Origin: Planctomyces sp.
GTDB taxonomy: Bacteria; Planctomycetota; Planctomycetia; Planctomycetales; Planctomycetaceae
Length of the DNA: 33,900 nucleotides
Direction of reading: 5' to 3'
Assembly (NCBI GenBank): GCA_016795105.1
Contig: JAEUIH010000079.1
Span: 1-33,900 of the forward strand
Position 1 is the stretch's first letter, and every line of letters begins with the position of its first letter. Positions 17,401 through 25,643 of the stretch are shown piece by piece. Position numbers and translations under genes: made by a program. The notes under the pieces were generated by a model. It made no database searches. It saw nothing but the letters and a program-made list of their open reading frames with translations, and was not told the DNA's origin.

Positions 17401-17846
17401 GAACGACTCGATATGTCGATTCTTCGGTTGAGCGACTTCAGGTCAAAGTGACAGGTATGTTTTCAAAGAACCTGTGCCTGACCGTCAATGGGGTTCAGAT
17501 CCCATTGATACCAACAGAGACCAGTGGCGAATTTGTCGCAGGTGTCCGTTATCGAGCGTGGCAGCCACCAAGCTGCCTGCATCCCACGATCCCCGTTAAT
17601 ACTCCGCTCGTATTTGACCTTGTTGACCTTGGCAATCATCGATCTCTTGGCGGTTGCAAGTACCATATCGATCATCCAGGTGGACTGAATCCGGAGAGTT
17701 ATCCTGTCAATGCACTGGAGGCTGAGAGTCGCCGAGCGGGCAGATTCTTCCGAATTGGTCACACTGGGGGGTATATTGTTCCCCGAATTCCGGATGTTCG
17801 ACCTGAGTTTCCATGTACGCTTGACCTGCGCCGTGGAAACATCTGA
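14460..17846 (+). CDS. Transglutaminase-like protein fused to a DUF2126 putative amidoligase domain
   Basis: 1128 residues from ATG 14460, 16 bp after the alpha-E gene; the open frame extends back to 14355 inside that gene but MTIKVALHHETTYHY is the typical family start. Domains: bacterial transglutaminase N-terminal region (1-150), transglutaminase core with C180 (GSCRD), H229 (LHAWTEV) and D245 (VGLDPTSG), then DUF2126 from about 340 to the end (LTMGGEPTFVSIDD, MHYGQGKWYPGE, GRHTGTGGGNHLVLGG, VELRAFEMPPH). DUF2126 is regarded as a glutamine-synthetase-fold amidoligase candidate. A Cys-His-Asp peptidase/transglutaminase joined to a ligase suggests making and cutting of an amide-linked product. 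No signal peptide; cytoplasmic. The length agrees with family members of about 1100 residues. Confidence 0.93.
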   Translation: MTIKVALHHETTYHYSKPVSLGPQVIRLRPAPHARTPVSAYSLKVEPSTHFINWQQDPHGNYLARMVFHEKTTVFKVAVDLVADMTVINPFDFFLEDDAIQFPFHYAEDLAFELKPFLLPPQRSKAFDEYRATINIAPRRTISFLIDLNTKLQSDIKYLIRLEPGVQSPEETLETRSGSCRDSAWLLVHLLRSFGLAARFVSGYLIQLTPDLKPLEGPEGPTTDFTDLHAWTEVFLPGAGWVGLDPTSGLLTGEGHIPLAATPAPQSAAPISGCVEESDVEFDFAMRITRIHEDPRVTKPYTEETWQKINAVGIEVDRRLRENDVRLTMGGEPTFVSIDDMEGAEWNTAAVGPEKQRLSDVLIRKLRERFASGALMHYGQGKWYPGESLPRWAYSCLWRKDGEPVWNNPELLAPLGVHPEASKTHPATADEQRAGEFICELADRLEVDGTFIRPAYEDVFHVLDTEQKLPADVDPRDFDLDASEDRRRLSRTLERGLSRPVGFVLPLTKAWWQANGKWASGPWPFRSQRLFLIPGDSPIGLRLPLESLPVRGANRAHLYEIDPFAERHPLPGYQEIRQAAMNRLTLEMPDVTISRQDRSKKLLRDVDEAELDSTPPKRLIPADGVVRTAMCVEPRDGYIHVFMPPTSTLEDYLELIACIEATAEAMQQPVVIEGYLPPSDPRIEILKVTPDPGVIEVNVHPSHSWEQLKDVTEGVYEEARQSRLGTEKFQLDGRHTGTGGGNHLVLGGPTPADSPFLRRPDLLKSVIGFWNNHPSLSYLFSGLFIGPTSQSPRVDEGRVDALYEMEMAFQQVPDPGYGTVMPWLVDRLFRHLLVDITGNTHRAEICIDKLFSPDHANGRLGLVELRAFEMPPHARMSLAQQLLVRSLIAHFWNSPHQEPLISWRTAIHDRFMLPHFLWEDLRSVVATLHRSGIDFDVRWFAPHLEFRCPQIGSFEQSGVHVELRQALEPWYVLGEEGGAGGTTRYVDSSVERLQVKVTGMFSKNLCLTVNGVQIPLIPTETSGEFVAGVRYRAWQPPSCLHPTIPVNTPLVFDLVDLGNHRSLGGCKYHIDHPGGLNPESYPVNALEAESRRAGRFFRIGHTGGYIVPRIPDVRPEFPCTLDLRRGNI

Positions 17847-17899
17847 ACATACCTATTCGTCAGGAACCTCGAACGACAGTCTCATGATGAGCAGGCGGT

Positions 17900-20434
17900 A
17901 TGTCCACTGGAACAACGCCGGACACTGGATCAGCTCGGCTGTTTCAGTGTCCGGACACGGTATTTGATGAAGTCTACGAAGCAGACGGGCGCGTTCGTGC
18001 TCACTGGCAGAGGCTGCTTCACGCCTTCCGTCAACTTTCGCAGAATGAGTTTCTTCGCAGGAACGAGCAGGCAGATCGCACACTTCGCGAAAATGGAGTG
18101 AACTTCCACGCGTTTGCGGACACCGCCGGTGCGGCTCGTCCATGGCGACTGGATTTATTCCCGCTGGTGATTCCGTCCATTGAATGGGCTCAGGTTGAGA
18201 CGGGCCTTGCACAGAGAGCCCGCCTGCTGAATGCCATCATTCGCGACATCTATGGTCCTCAGAATCTGGTTCGCGAAGGTCTGCTGCCACCGGAGCTTGT
18301 CTTTGGTAATCCGGAATTCATGCGGGCCTTCTGGCAGTTGCAGCCGACCGAACTGAATCCGATGTTTCTCTATGCCGCAGAACTCGCTCGCTCGCCAAAC
18401 GGGCAATGGCTGGTGATGGCGGATCGATCGGAAGCTCCCGCCGGGCCTGGGTTTGCACTTGAGAACCGAATTGTCAGTTCCCGAACAATCCCTTCGGCCT
18501 TTAAGCAGATTCCGGTCGAGCGAATTGCTGCTTTCTTCGTTCACCTTCAGAACTCACTTCGTCGGCGTGCACCTCGAAACAGCGAAAATCCACGGACCGT
18601 GCTCCTGACACATGGCCCGACTCATCGCTACTACTTTGAAGATGTCTATCTTGCTCGATACCTGGGTTACACGCTTGTCGAAGGCGCGGACCTCGCGGTT
18701 CGCAATGACTGCGTCTTCCTGAAGACACTCTCCGGGCTGCTGCCTGTGGATATCATTCTCTGTCGTTCCGCAGAGTCAGGGCTGGACCCCCTGGAACTTG
18801 GGGCGAACGCAGCGTTTGGTGTCCCCGGACTGCTCAATGCCGTTCGAACAGGAAACGTGGCGATTGCCAACACGCCAGGATGTGGAATCGTCGGCGCGCC
18901 GGTATTCATGGCGTTTTTTCCGCAGATCTGTGAGCATCTGTTTGGTGAACCTCTCCAGATGCCATCCATTCCAACGTGGTGGTGCGGTGACCCCAATTCG
19001 ATGGCACAGGTCCGTGACCGGTTCGATACGCTGGTCATCAAGCCTGCATTTCAGAAAAGCGGGGGAGAAGAGATCATTGTTAGTGATCTGACAAAGTCAG
19101 ACCGCGAAGCACTCTTAAATCGAATTCAGACTCAACCGTGGATTTTCGTAGCACAGGAGAAGATCGCCCGATCCGGTGTACCCGTCTGGCACGAATCAGG
19201 TATTCGCTGCGGGCACGTTGCAGTGCGAGCGTTCATGGTTGAAGACGAGTCGCACTTTCGACTGATGCCAGGTGGTTTGATTCGCATCGCTCCGGACACC
19301 GGGCCAATGCAGCTTTCCGTCTCTGCCGGGGATGGCAGCAAAGATATGTGGGTTCTTGCGGAAGGCAAAGTTGACAAGGTGACTCTGCTTGCACCCGGGG
19401 ATCAGCCCGCAGAGCTTCGGCGAACCAGTGCCCTTTTTCCAAGTCGAGTGGCAGATAATCTGTTCTGGCTGGGCCGTACAATTGACCGCTGCGATTTTCT
19501 GAGCCGCGTGATTCGTTCATTGGCCGAGAGACTGCTCGGAGACTCCAGCGTCGAACCACTGGAAGTTCGATTTTTGGCGAGAGTGCTGAGCGAACAGGGA
19601 CAACTGGAGCCGGGGTTTGTCGTGGATGGGCTCGAATCTCAGTTGCCCGCACTTGCAGACGCTTTTCCTCTTGCAGTATTCGACTCGTCGGAAGTTGGAG
19701 GACTCGCCAACTCCGTCTCGGAACTGACTCGACTCTCGTCACTTGTCCGTGACTGGCTGAGTCCGGACACATGGCAGAGAATCCATCACACCGCCGAAGC
19801 CTTTCAGATTTCTCCTACCCACGAATGGAATGATTTGGCGGATGTGGTACTGACCACAAATCGTTTGATCGGAAATCTGGCCTCTGTCAGTGGACTGATT
19901 TCTGACGGCATGAACCGGGGACCATCATGGAGATTTCTCGAGCTTGGCCGGAGCATTGAACGTGCAGGTGCAACTGCTCGCCTCCTGCTGACTGCCGATC
20001 TCAAGGGCCCAACGTCATCGCCTGCAATCCTGAAAACGCTGGTGGAAGTTCTTGATGTGCAAATGACGTATCGATTCCGTTATCGGGATCAGCTACAGCG
20101 GAATGCGGTGCTCGATCTTGCAATCACTGATGAAACGAATCCGCGATCGCTGGTGTTTCAGATTGAACGACTTGTCTCCCATGTGGATCGGCTGCCGGGA
20201 GCGGAAACACGACCGCTCAGAAGCGAAGACATGCGACTTGTGATGCATTGTGCTCACGCCGTGCGAATGCTGACCACAGAAGATCTGGCAGCTCAGGTCC
20301 CTAGAAACGTAGTAAACGCTTTGCGGTCCGTGGAGGAAGGGATGGCGTCTCTCAGCAACACGCTGACTCGGAAGTATCTCGTCCATTCCGGAACACCACG
20401 GCAAATCACCGACTTCATCGGAGGGGCACCATGA
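17900..20434 (+). CDS. Fusion of circularly permuted ATP-grasp and alpha-E domains
   Basis: 844 residues from ATG 17900. Residues 1-490 repeat the ATP-grasp blocks of the 11958-13373 protein in diverged form (RARLLNAIIRDIYGPQNLVREG, GPGFALENRIVSSR, VIKPAFQKSGGEEI, FRLMPGGLIRIA, SAGDGSKDMWVL). From about 512 an alpha-E domain starts (FPSRVADNLFWLGRTIDRCDFLSRVI) and runs to near 830. The fusion shows that the separate ATP-grasp and alpha-E proteins upstream work as one unit. The acidic block [10 protein letters not shown] of the first copy is replaced by MADRSEAPAGPG, so the two ligases probably differ in substrate or one has lost part of the site. The stop overlaps the short ATGA before the next gene, which starts 13 bp later. 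Confidence 0.92.
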   Translation: MSTGTTPDTGSARLFQCPDTVFDEVYEADGRVRAHWQRLLHAFRQLSQNEFLRRNEQADRTLRENGVNFHAFADTAGAARPWRLDLFPLVIPSIEWAQVETGLAQRARLLNAIIRDIYGPQNLVREGLLPPELVFGNPEFMRAFWQLQPTELNPMFLYAAELARSPNGQWLVMADRSEAPAGPGFALENRIVSSRTIPSAFKQIPVERIAAFFVHLQNSLRRRAPRNSENPRTVLLTHGPTHRYYFEDVYLARYLGYTLVEGADLAVRNDCVFLKTLSGLLPVDIILCRSAESGLDPLELGANAAFGVPGLLNAVRTGNVAIANTPGCGIVGAPVFMAFFPQICEHLFGEPLQMPSIPTWWCGDPNSMAQVRDRFDTLVIKPAFQKSGGEEIIVSDLTKSDREALLNRIQTQPWIFVAQEKIARSGVPVWHESGIRCGHVAVRAFMVEDESHFRLMPGGLIRIAPDTGPMQLSVSAGDGSKDMWVLAEGKVDKVTLLAPGDQPAELRRTSALFPSRVADNLFWLGRTIDRCDFLSRVIRSLAERLLGDSSVEPLEVRFLARVLSEQGQLEPGFVVDGLESQLPALADAFPLAVFDSSEVGGLANSVSELTRLSSLVRDWLSPDTWQRIHHTAEAFQISPTHEWNDLADVVLTTNRLIGNLASVSGLISDGMNRGPSWRFLELGRSIERAGATARLLLTADLKGPTSSPAILKTLVEVLDVQMTYRFRYRDQLQRNAVLDLAITDETNPRSLVFQIERLVSHVDRLPGAETRPLRSEDMRLVMHCAHAVRMLTTEDLAAQVPRNVVNALRSVEEGMASLSNTLTRKYLVHSGTPRQITDFIGGAP

Positions 20435-20447
20435 GTGGGGAAACACC

Positions 20448-21356
20448 GTGAAGTACAGAGTCATGCATAAGACAAGTTATACGGGCCGGGAAGCGGTTTC
20501 GATTGGCCATAACCAGGCGTGGCTTGAACCCCGGTCCATTTCAGGGCAACAGGTCGAATCCTTCAGTCTGCGGATAGAGCCTGAACCATCGATCCGCAGT
20601 CGTCAAACCGACTATTTTGGTAACTCAGTCACGCTGTTCTCTTTCAACGAGGGGTATCAGAAGCTGGATGTTACGGCAACCAGTTTTGTGACAGTGCTGG
20701 ATCAGGGCTCGGGAGCGAATGCGCCTCTGGCCGGTCAACCGTGGGAGTCTGCCGCAGAACTGCTCCGAACGCACCGTGAAGAGAGTATTCTGCGAGCCTA
20801 CGAATTTGTCTTTTCCTCCCCTCGCGTCAACTGGAACGCGGAGATGAAGGCCTATGCCGTGCAGTCATTTCCGACCGGTCGCTGCCTGCTGGATGGAGTT
20901 CGCGAATTGACTCAGCGAATCCACACGGATTTTGCATATGACCCTCGAGCTACAACGGTCACGACTCCGGTGCAGGACGCGTTTCGGATCCGACGTGGAG
21001 TGTGCCAGGACTTCGCTCATATCGAAATCGCGATGCTTCGCTCACTTGGCCTCGCAGCAAGATACGTGAGTGGTTATCTCCGCACCTATCCGCCCGAAGG
21101 TCAGCCGCGACTGGTCGGCGCAGATGCATCGCACGCATGGCTCTCGGTCTATTGTGGTGGGGAGATCTGGATTGACGTCGATCCCACGAACAACAAGTTT
21201 GCGTCCACGGATCACATTACACTGGCATGGGGACGCGATTATAGTGATGTTCCGCCTCTGTCCGGCGTATTTATTGGTGGCGGACAGCATCGATTGACGG
21301 TCAGCGTTGATGTGCTCCCGCTCCCGTCAAAGGACGTAATCCGGTCAAAGTCCTGA
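20448..21356 (+). CDS. Transglutaminase-like family protein (short form)
   Basis: 302 residues from GTG 20448 with GGGG seven bases upstream. N-terminal beta domain (MKYRVMHKTSYTGREAVSIGHNQAWLEPR) of the bacterial transglutaminase group, then the core with C186 (GVCQDFAH), H229 (ASHAWLSV) and D245 (IDVDPTN). The closing segment WGRDYSDVPPLSGVFIGGGQH is specific to the transglutaminases that accompany ATP-grasp/alpha-E genes. Such proteins may act as cysteine peptidases or amide-exchange enzymes on the ligase product. No signal peptide. Last gene of the five-gene cluster. Confidence 0.93.
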   Translation: MKYRVMHKTSYTGREAVSIGHNQAWLEPRSISGQQVESFSLRIEPEPSIRSRQTDYFGNSVTLFSFNEGYQKLDVTATSFVTVLDQGSGANAPLAGQPWESAAELLRTHREESILRAYEFVFSSPRVNWNAEMKAYAVQSFPTGRCLLDGVRELTQRIHTDFAYDPRATTVTTPVQDAFRIRRGVCQDFAHIEIAMLRSLGLAARYVSGYLRTYPPEGQPRLVGADASHAWLSVYCGGEIWIDVDPTNNKFASTDHITLAWGRDYSDVPPLSGVFIGGGQHRLTVSVDVLPLPSKDVIRSKS

Positions 21357-21451
21357 GAAAACTGATGTGCCGCAGGTCGAAATCTGATGAAATCCGGCCA
21401 TTTTCCCTGAAGAACACCAGGAATTCCCCAAAAAAACGCCAAAACTGGTGG

Positions 21452-21480
21452 TTGAGAAGTTGCTGTGAGGTCGATACACT
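21452..21480 (+). promoter_or_regulatory. Candidate sigma70-type promoter of the small basic protein gene
   Basis: TTGAGA (21452-21457), 17-base spacer, TACACT (21475-21480), about 60 bases before the start codon. The -35 and -10 each match the consensus at four or more positions with ideal spacing. It lies in the 184-bp gap after the transglutaminase gene. Confidence 0.45.
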
Positions 21481-21540
21481 CCGCACCTTCAAATGTGGAA
21501 CTCGCACAGGATTCTGAGCTGAAAAACTGGAGTGATTGAC

Positions 21541-21741
21541 GTGTCGATTGACAAGACCCTGAAGTCCAAGCTGGGGCTTTCCCGTTCTCGCAACGTTTTG
21601 ACTCGGGGTGAGCGAATTGCTCAACTCATGGATGAGGATCGTTTTAAGGCGGGTCGCAGTCCTCTCGGACTTCCCAAAGTGCGTGTTCAGAAGGCAGTGG
21701 CTGGTAAGAAAGCCAAGAAAACCAAAGAAGACGCAAAGTAA
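21541..21741 (+). CDS. Small basic protein of the PVC group (TIGR04137 type)
   Basis: 66 residues from GTG 21541 (GGAG eight bases upstream), beginning [26 protein letters not shown]. The segment SLKSKxGLSRxRNVLTRxERI...LPKVRV is the signature of a small basic protein found in Planctomycetes, Verrucomicrobia and Chlamydiae; here it reads [16 protein letters not shown] and [12 protein letters not shown]. The tail is lysine-rich (KKAKKTKED). The gene has its own candidate promoter and a strong terminator, in keeping with high expression. A ribosome or nucleic-acid association is suspected from its charge; function is not established. Confidence 0.92.
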   Translation: MSIDKTLKSKLGLSRSRNVLTRGERIAQLMDEDRFKAGRSPLGLPKVRVQKAVAGKKAKKTKEDAK

Positions 21742-21793
21742 TATCGAAATCAAATTCCTGTTGGCCTGAAGTCAGGCGAACCAGTACAACTGA

Positions 21794-21834
21794 GCCATTC
21801 CTGCCGCTGCGGCCGGGATGGCTTTTTTGTTTTT
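21794..21834 (+). terminator. Rho-independent terminator after the small basic protein gene
   Basis: Stem GCCATTCC / GGGATGGC (one G-T pair) with an inner GC-rich part (TGCCGCTGCGGCC), followed by TTTTTTGTTTTT. It isolates the small basic protein gene from the GH3 operon, which starts 48 bp later. Confidence 0.85.
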
Positions 21835-21881
21835 ACAAACGTGCTTTGCTCAGGATTCCATCGAGGCTACAGGGATTGCCA

Positions 21882-23606
21882 ATGAATCGTTTTCCGCTGC
21901 TCAATCAGGTTCGTGCTGTTGCTGGCGGAATGCATCGAAGATCCACATGGAAACGCCGCGAGAGTTTCCTCGACACCGCGCGACGCGATTGCCTGAATAC
22001 TCAAAGAGCCACGCTTCGAGGCCTGCTGGAACTAAATCGTGAGAGTGACTTTGCCAAAGACTTTCGCCTGTCGCCGGATTTGACAGCTCAGGAATTTCGC
22101 AAACGCGTTCCGGTGGCCGGATATGAACTGGTTCAGCCCTATATTGAGAAGATGAAGTCCGGCCACCATCAGGCGCTTCTGGGCAGGAAGAACAAGCTCC
22201 TGATGTATGCCATGACAAGTGGCACAACTGCAGATTCAAAACTGATCCCCGTCACGGAACGATTCCTGAGCGACTATCGCCGAGGCTGGCAATCGTGGGG
22301 TATTGGTGCCTATCGTCAGCATGCCGATCTGAAACTCCTTCACATCATTCAAATCAGCAGCAGCCATCGTCGCAGTGTCACAGCCGATGGTACACCCTGC
22401 GGCAACATCAGCGGACTGGTTGCTGCAATGCAGGGAAAAGTCGTCCGGTCACTCTATACGATCCCGTCCGAGGTCGCTGAGATTTTTGATGCCGATGCGA
22501 AGCGGTACGCCGTGCTTCGTCTGGCACTCGCTGACCCACTCGCTGGTATGCTCATCACCGCCAATCCCAGCACTGTGCTGCAGATGCTTGAGACACTGCA
22601 GCTTCGGGCCAGTGACCTGATTCGAGACATTCATGATGGAGGATTGTCGGGCAGTGAAGCACCTCAACTCGTATTGAAAGCTTTGGCTCGAAGTCTCCGC
22701 CCAAATCGAGACCGGGCAAAGGAACTGGAACGGTTTCTTTCGATGCGAGGAAAACTGCAGCCATCGGACTTCTGGCCTCATCTGCAGACGCTTGGGGTCT
22801 GGAGGGGCGGTAGTGCAGCCGCCTACATCCCGACACTCAACCAGTGGTTCCCTGGAGTTGCCGTTCGCGATCACGGGCTGCATGCCAGCGAGGGACGAAT
22901 GACGATGCCTGTCAATGAAGAATCGCCGGCAGGCGTGCTGGAAATCGAAACCCACTATTTCGAGTTTCTTCCTGTTGATGCTGCGGGTTCACAATTCCCG
23001 GAAACTCTGGAAGCTCACGAACTGAAAGAGGGCAGTGAGTACTACATCCTGCTGACAACCAGTTCCGGTTTTTGTCGTTACAACATTCAGGATGTTGTTC
23101 GGTGTGTTGGGTTCCATGGTGCAACCCCGATGCTCGAATTCCGACACAAAGGGGCTCACATTTCGAGCATCACGGGTGAAAAGATCGCTGAATCGCAGGT
23201 CGTCGATGCTGTTCGATCGGCTGCAGAGACCTCCGGTGTGCCACTCAGATATTTTACGCTGACCCCATCCTGGGGGAATCCGCCGGGGTATGTTTTGTAT
23301 GCCCTGCCTGCCGGCTCCGAGCAACAGACAGCTTTCGATCCGTCTGCTTTGCAGAAGCTGGCAACTCTGGCGGATTCAAATCTGAAGCATCGCAATTCTG
23401 AATATCTGGAGAAGCGAGATACCGGACGCCTCGCACCAATTCGATGCGAATTTCTACCGGCATCCCACTGGGACAAATTTACGATCCATAGAACTCGCAG
23501 AAGTGGCGGTAGTATTGAACAATACAAACACCCATGTTTGCTCCCGGACCCGCAGTTTGAAGATCTCTTCCGCAAGGCATGTGGTTTAACTCCTCTGGAT
23601 CGGTAA
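21882..23606 (+). CDS. GH3 family (auxin-responsive-promoter type) acyl-acid amido synthetase-like protein
   Basis: 574 residues from ATG 21882 (AGGGA seven bases upstream); a longer reading from 21846 is possible but has no ribosome site. GH3 proteins are adenylating enzymes of the ANL type that join a carboxylic acid to an amino acid. Visible: ATP loop MTSGTTADSKLIPV (residues 111-124, the family's S-S-G-T-T-x-G-x-x-K with G replaced by D), the hinge-region FCRYNIQDVVR, and FRHKGAHISSITGEKI, matching the family's N-K-G-D-x-x-S-x-x-G-E-K. The length is normal. Substrate in bacteria is unknown. The stop is 13 bp before the next gene, so it is probably the first gene of the long ternary-system operon; this is inference from spacing. 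Confidence 0.9.
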   Translation: MNRFPLLNQVRAVAGGMHRRSTWKRRESFLDTARRDCLNTQRATLRGLLELNRESDFAKDFRLSPDLTAQEFRKRVPVAGYELVQPYIEKMKSGHHQALLGRKNKLLMYAMTSGTTADSKLIPVTERFLSDYRRGWQSWGIGAYRQHADLKLLHIIQISSSHRRSVTADGTPCGNISGLVAAMQGKVVRSLYTIPSEVAEIFDADAKRYAVLRLALADPLAGMLITANPSTVLQMLETLQLRASDLIRDIHDGGLSGSEAPQLVLKALARSLRPNRDRAKELERFLSMRGKLQPSDFWPHLQTLGVWRGGSAAAYIPTLNQWFPGVAVRDHGLHASEGRMTMPVNEESPAGVLEIETHYFEFLPVDAAGSQFPETLEAHELKEGSEYYILLTTSSGFCRYNIQDVVRCVGFHGATPMLEFRHKGAHISSITGEKIAESQVVDAVRSAAETSGVPLRYFTLTPSWGNPPGYVLYALPAGSEQQTAFDPSALQKLATLADSNLKHRNSEYLEKRDTGRLAPIRCEFLPASHWDKFTIHRTRRSGGSIEQYKHPCLLPDPQFEDLFRKACGLTPLDR

Positions 23607-23619
23607 ACGGATATCCGGG

Positions 23620-24411
23620 ATGTACCTCGTTTCATTTCTAAGGAATCTCTTTGCAACCGGCGAACTGCTGATGCCGGCAGCAAAGATCCCGCCAACAGCG
23701 ATGTTGCCTCAGGCCATGTCGCCCAAAGATCCACCGAGCGAAGAATCACCACATAAAGGCCCACCGGGCACGACAGCACAGTCATTTGAGTTGTCGTGGG
23801 ATGCGGATGCTCCAGAACTGCCTGCCAGACGTGAAGCGACCGAAAAGCCCGCCGTGACCGTCGAAGGCGTGCTCTTCGAAGCGGAACGCATCTGGCGAGC
23901 GTCCCTGCCGGATGACTTGCCTGCGTTTGATGTTCGCAGTGCAAAACAGGCTGCTGAAGTTGTATTTGCAGTCTGTCAATCTCTGGCAGACGCCTCATTT
24001 CGAGCCGTCGATGTTCAGCGAGTCATCGATGAATGTGGTCTGAAACCCTCAACGGATCCATCAGTCATCTACAGTGCTGACCTCCTGTTTCGTTTTCTTC
24101 CGCAACTGGAAGAACGTGCGGGGCGTTTGAGTGATTCCGAGCTGAAGGATGTCATCCGACAATTGTGTACAGCATGGCCGTTTTCGTCGGTTGGTGTGAA
24201 TGAACTAACCCATGCAGTCCTCTGCGATGCGATCCGGCAAGGTGGTTTATGGACGGAGTTCACGGATCGAGTCTTCGCGACGCGAGATAAACACTGGATG
24301 ATGGATTCTTTCGTCAAGATCGAACTAAAATCATCACTTGGTCACTACCCGGAACTTGATCCAACATTGTTCGAGATTCTGAAACCCAAAGTGGATACAG
24401 ATCCCGAATAA
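23620..24411 (+). CDS. Unrecognised 263-aa protein, first dedicated gene of the ternary operon
   Basis: ATG 23620 (MYLVSFLRNLFATGELLM) or ATG 23668 (MPAAKIPP); I keep the first because its first 18 residues form a neat amphipathic/hydrophobic segment that is not accidental in look. Residues 20-70 are Pro/Ser/Glu-rich and disordered. Residues 80-263 are helical, with blocks FEAERIWRASLPDDLPAFD, KQAAEVVFAVCQSLADASF, DLLFRFLPQLEERA, RQLCTAWPFSSVGV and a C-terminal LGHYPELDPTLFEILK. No catalytic motif is evident. It lies 13 bp after GH3 and 35 bp before the MoxR gene, so it is very likely part of the same transcript and works with the ATPase; I do not know the family. Confidence 0.75.
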   Translation: MYLVSFLRNLFATGELLMPAAKIPPTAMLPQAMSPKDPPSEESPHKGPPGTTAQSFELSWDADAPELPARREATEKPAVTVEGVLFEAERIWRASLPDDLPAFDVRSAKQAAEVVFAVCQSLADASFRAVDVQRVIDECGLKPSTDPSVIYSADLLFRFLPQLEERAGRLSDSELKDVIRQLCTAWPFSSVGVNELTHAVLCDAIRQGGLWTEFTDRVFATRDKHWMMDSFVKIELKSSLGHYPELDPTLFEILKPKVDTDPE

Positions 24412-24446
24412 CAAACGCGTTCATCGTAAGACCTGAAAGTCAGACC

Positions 24447-25643
24447 ATGACAGAGACAAGCGACCATCAGACAACACTTCAAAGTGCAGTCAGGATCAGC
24501 GATCGAATTCGCAGTGAGCTGCTGGAGAAAGTGAAGTCGGAGTTTGTTGGAAAAGACGAGGCAATCGATCTGCTTGGGCTTTGTCTTGTTGCCGGCGAGA
24601 ATCTGTTTCTGCTGGGCCCTCCCGGAACCGCGAAGAGTGCTCTTGTCCGTGCCGTTGCATCAAGATTGCAGGGGCAGGTCTTCGATTATCTGCTGACGCG
24701 TTTCACCGAACCCAGTGAGTTGTTTGGCCCATTTGACATTCGGCGACTCCGTGATGGCGAGTTGCTGACCAATACGGAAGGAATGCTGCCGGAAGCGGAT
24801 GTGATCTTTCTGGACGAACTGCTCAACGCAAACAGCGCAATCCTGAACAGCCTGCTGATGGCACTCAATGAACGTGTCTTTCGACGTGGACGTGAAACGC
24901 GCCGTCTGGGTTTTGTGCTTGCTGTCGGTGCCAGCAATCGGCTTCCCGAAGACGATGCTCTGGGTGCGTTGTTTGACCGATTCCTGCTGCGAGTTCGCTG
25001 CGATAATGTTCCATCAGAGATGGTGCCTGGTGTGCTGGACGCAGGATGGAAGCTTCAACAGGCCAATGTTCGGGGAGAATCTCCCTCAGAACTGGTTTCC
25101 ATCGATGATATTCGCAGACTTCAGCGAGCAATACCGCTTGTGGATGTGACGTCGACCCGTTCCATCTATGTTGAACTGATTCATCGTCTTCGACATTGTG
25201 GCATCGAGATCTCAGATCGACGTGCAGTGCGACTGCAGCGGCTGATCGCGGCAAGTGCACTGATGTGCGGACGAAGCTCAACAGATGTTTCTGATCTCTG
25301 GATACTTCGCTACATCTGGGACACCATGGATCAGGTTGAGGTTTTGGCGAAAATCGTGGACGATGCCATCAGGAATCGCCCCAGTGAAGCCGTATCCGTC
25401 ACCACACATCCTCGCTCCCGAGGCGCAGACGCACCGAATGCTGAAGAGCTGAATCACGACCTGACTCAAATCGAAACTCGACTTCAGGACCCTGAGCTCG
25501 ATCGGGCTGCTCGGTCATGGCTTATGGATCGTGCCAGTATTCTCCTTTCTCGCGTCGAGTGGATTGCGAATGATGAATCGCGACTGTTTCTCAGGAATCG
25601 AGCGCAGGGATTGCTTCAGAAAATCACTGTGGAGTCTCCCTGA
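24447..25643 (+). CDS. MoxR-family AAA+ ATPase of a MoxR-vWA-beta-propeller ternary system
   Basis: 398 residues. AAA+ core with Walker A GPPGTAKS (57-64), Walker B VIFLDE (119-124), sensor 1 N164 (AVGASNRLPEDD) and arginine-finger region ALFDRFLLRVRC (R178). FTEPSELFGPFDIRRL after the first helix and EGMLPEADVIFLDEL are standard for the MoxR/RavA branch. C-terminal lid helices follow to about 310, then a polar tail (THPRSRGADAPNAEEL) and a helical end. MoxR ATPases remodel protein complexes together with vWA partners. The stop overlaps the next start (TGATG), so translation is coupled to the bpX gene. Confidence 0.95.
   Translation: MTETSDHQTTLQSAVRISDRIRSELLEKVKSEFVGKDEAIDLLGLCLVAGENLFLLGPPGTAKSALVRAVASRLQGQVFDYLLTRFTEPSELFGPFDIRRLRDGELLTNTEGMLPEADVIFLDELLNANSAILNSLLMALNERVFRRGRETRRLGFVLAVGASNRLPEDDALGALFDRFLLRVRCDNVPSEMVPGVLDAGWKLQQANVRGESPSELVSIDDIRRLQRAIPLVDVTSTRSIYVELIHRLRHCGIEISDRRAVRLQRLIAASALMCGRSSTDVSDLWILRYIWDTMDQVEVLAKIVDDAIRNRPSEAVSVTTHPRSRGADAPNAEELNHDLTQIETRLQDPELDRAARSWLMDRASILLSRVEWIANDESRLFLRNRAQGLLQKITVESP

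Noticed and set aside
23156-23998. 280-residue minus-strand open frame under GH3 and its neighbour
   Set aside because: Antisense shadow spanning two genes, Arg/Cys/Ser-rich, with no motif and no ribosome-binding site.
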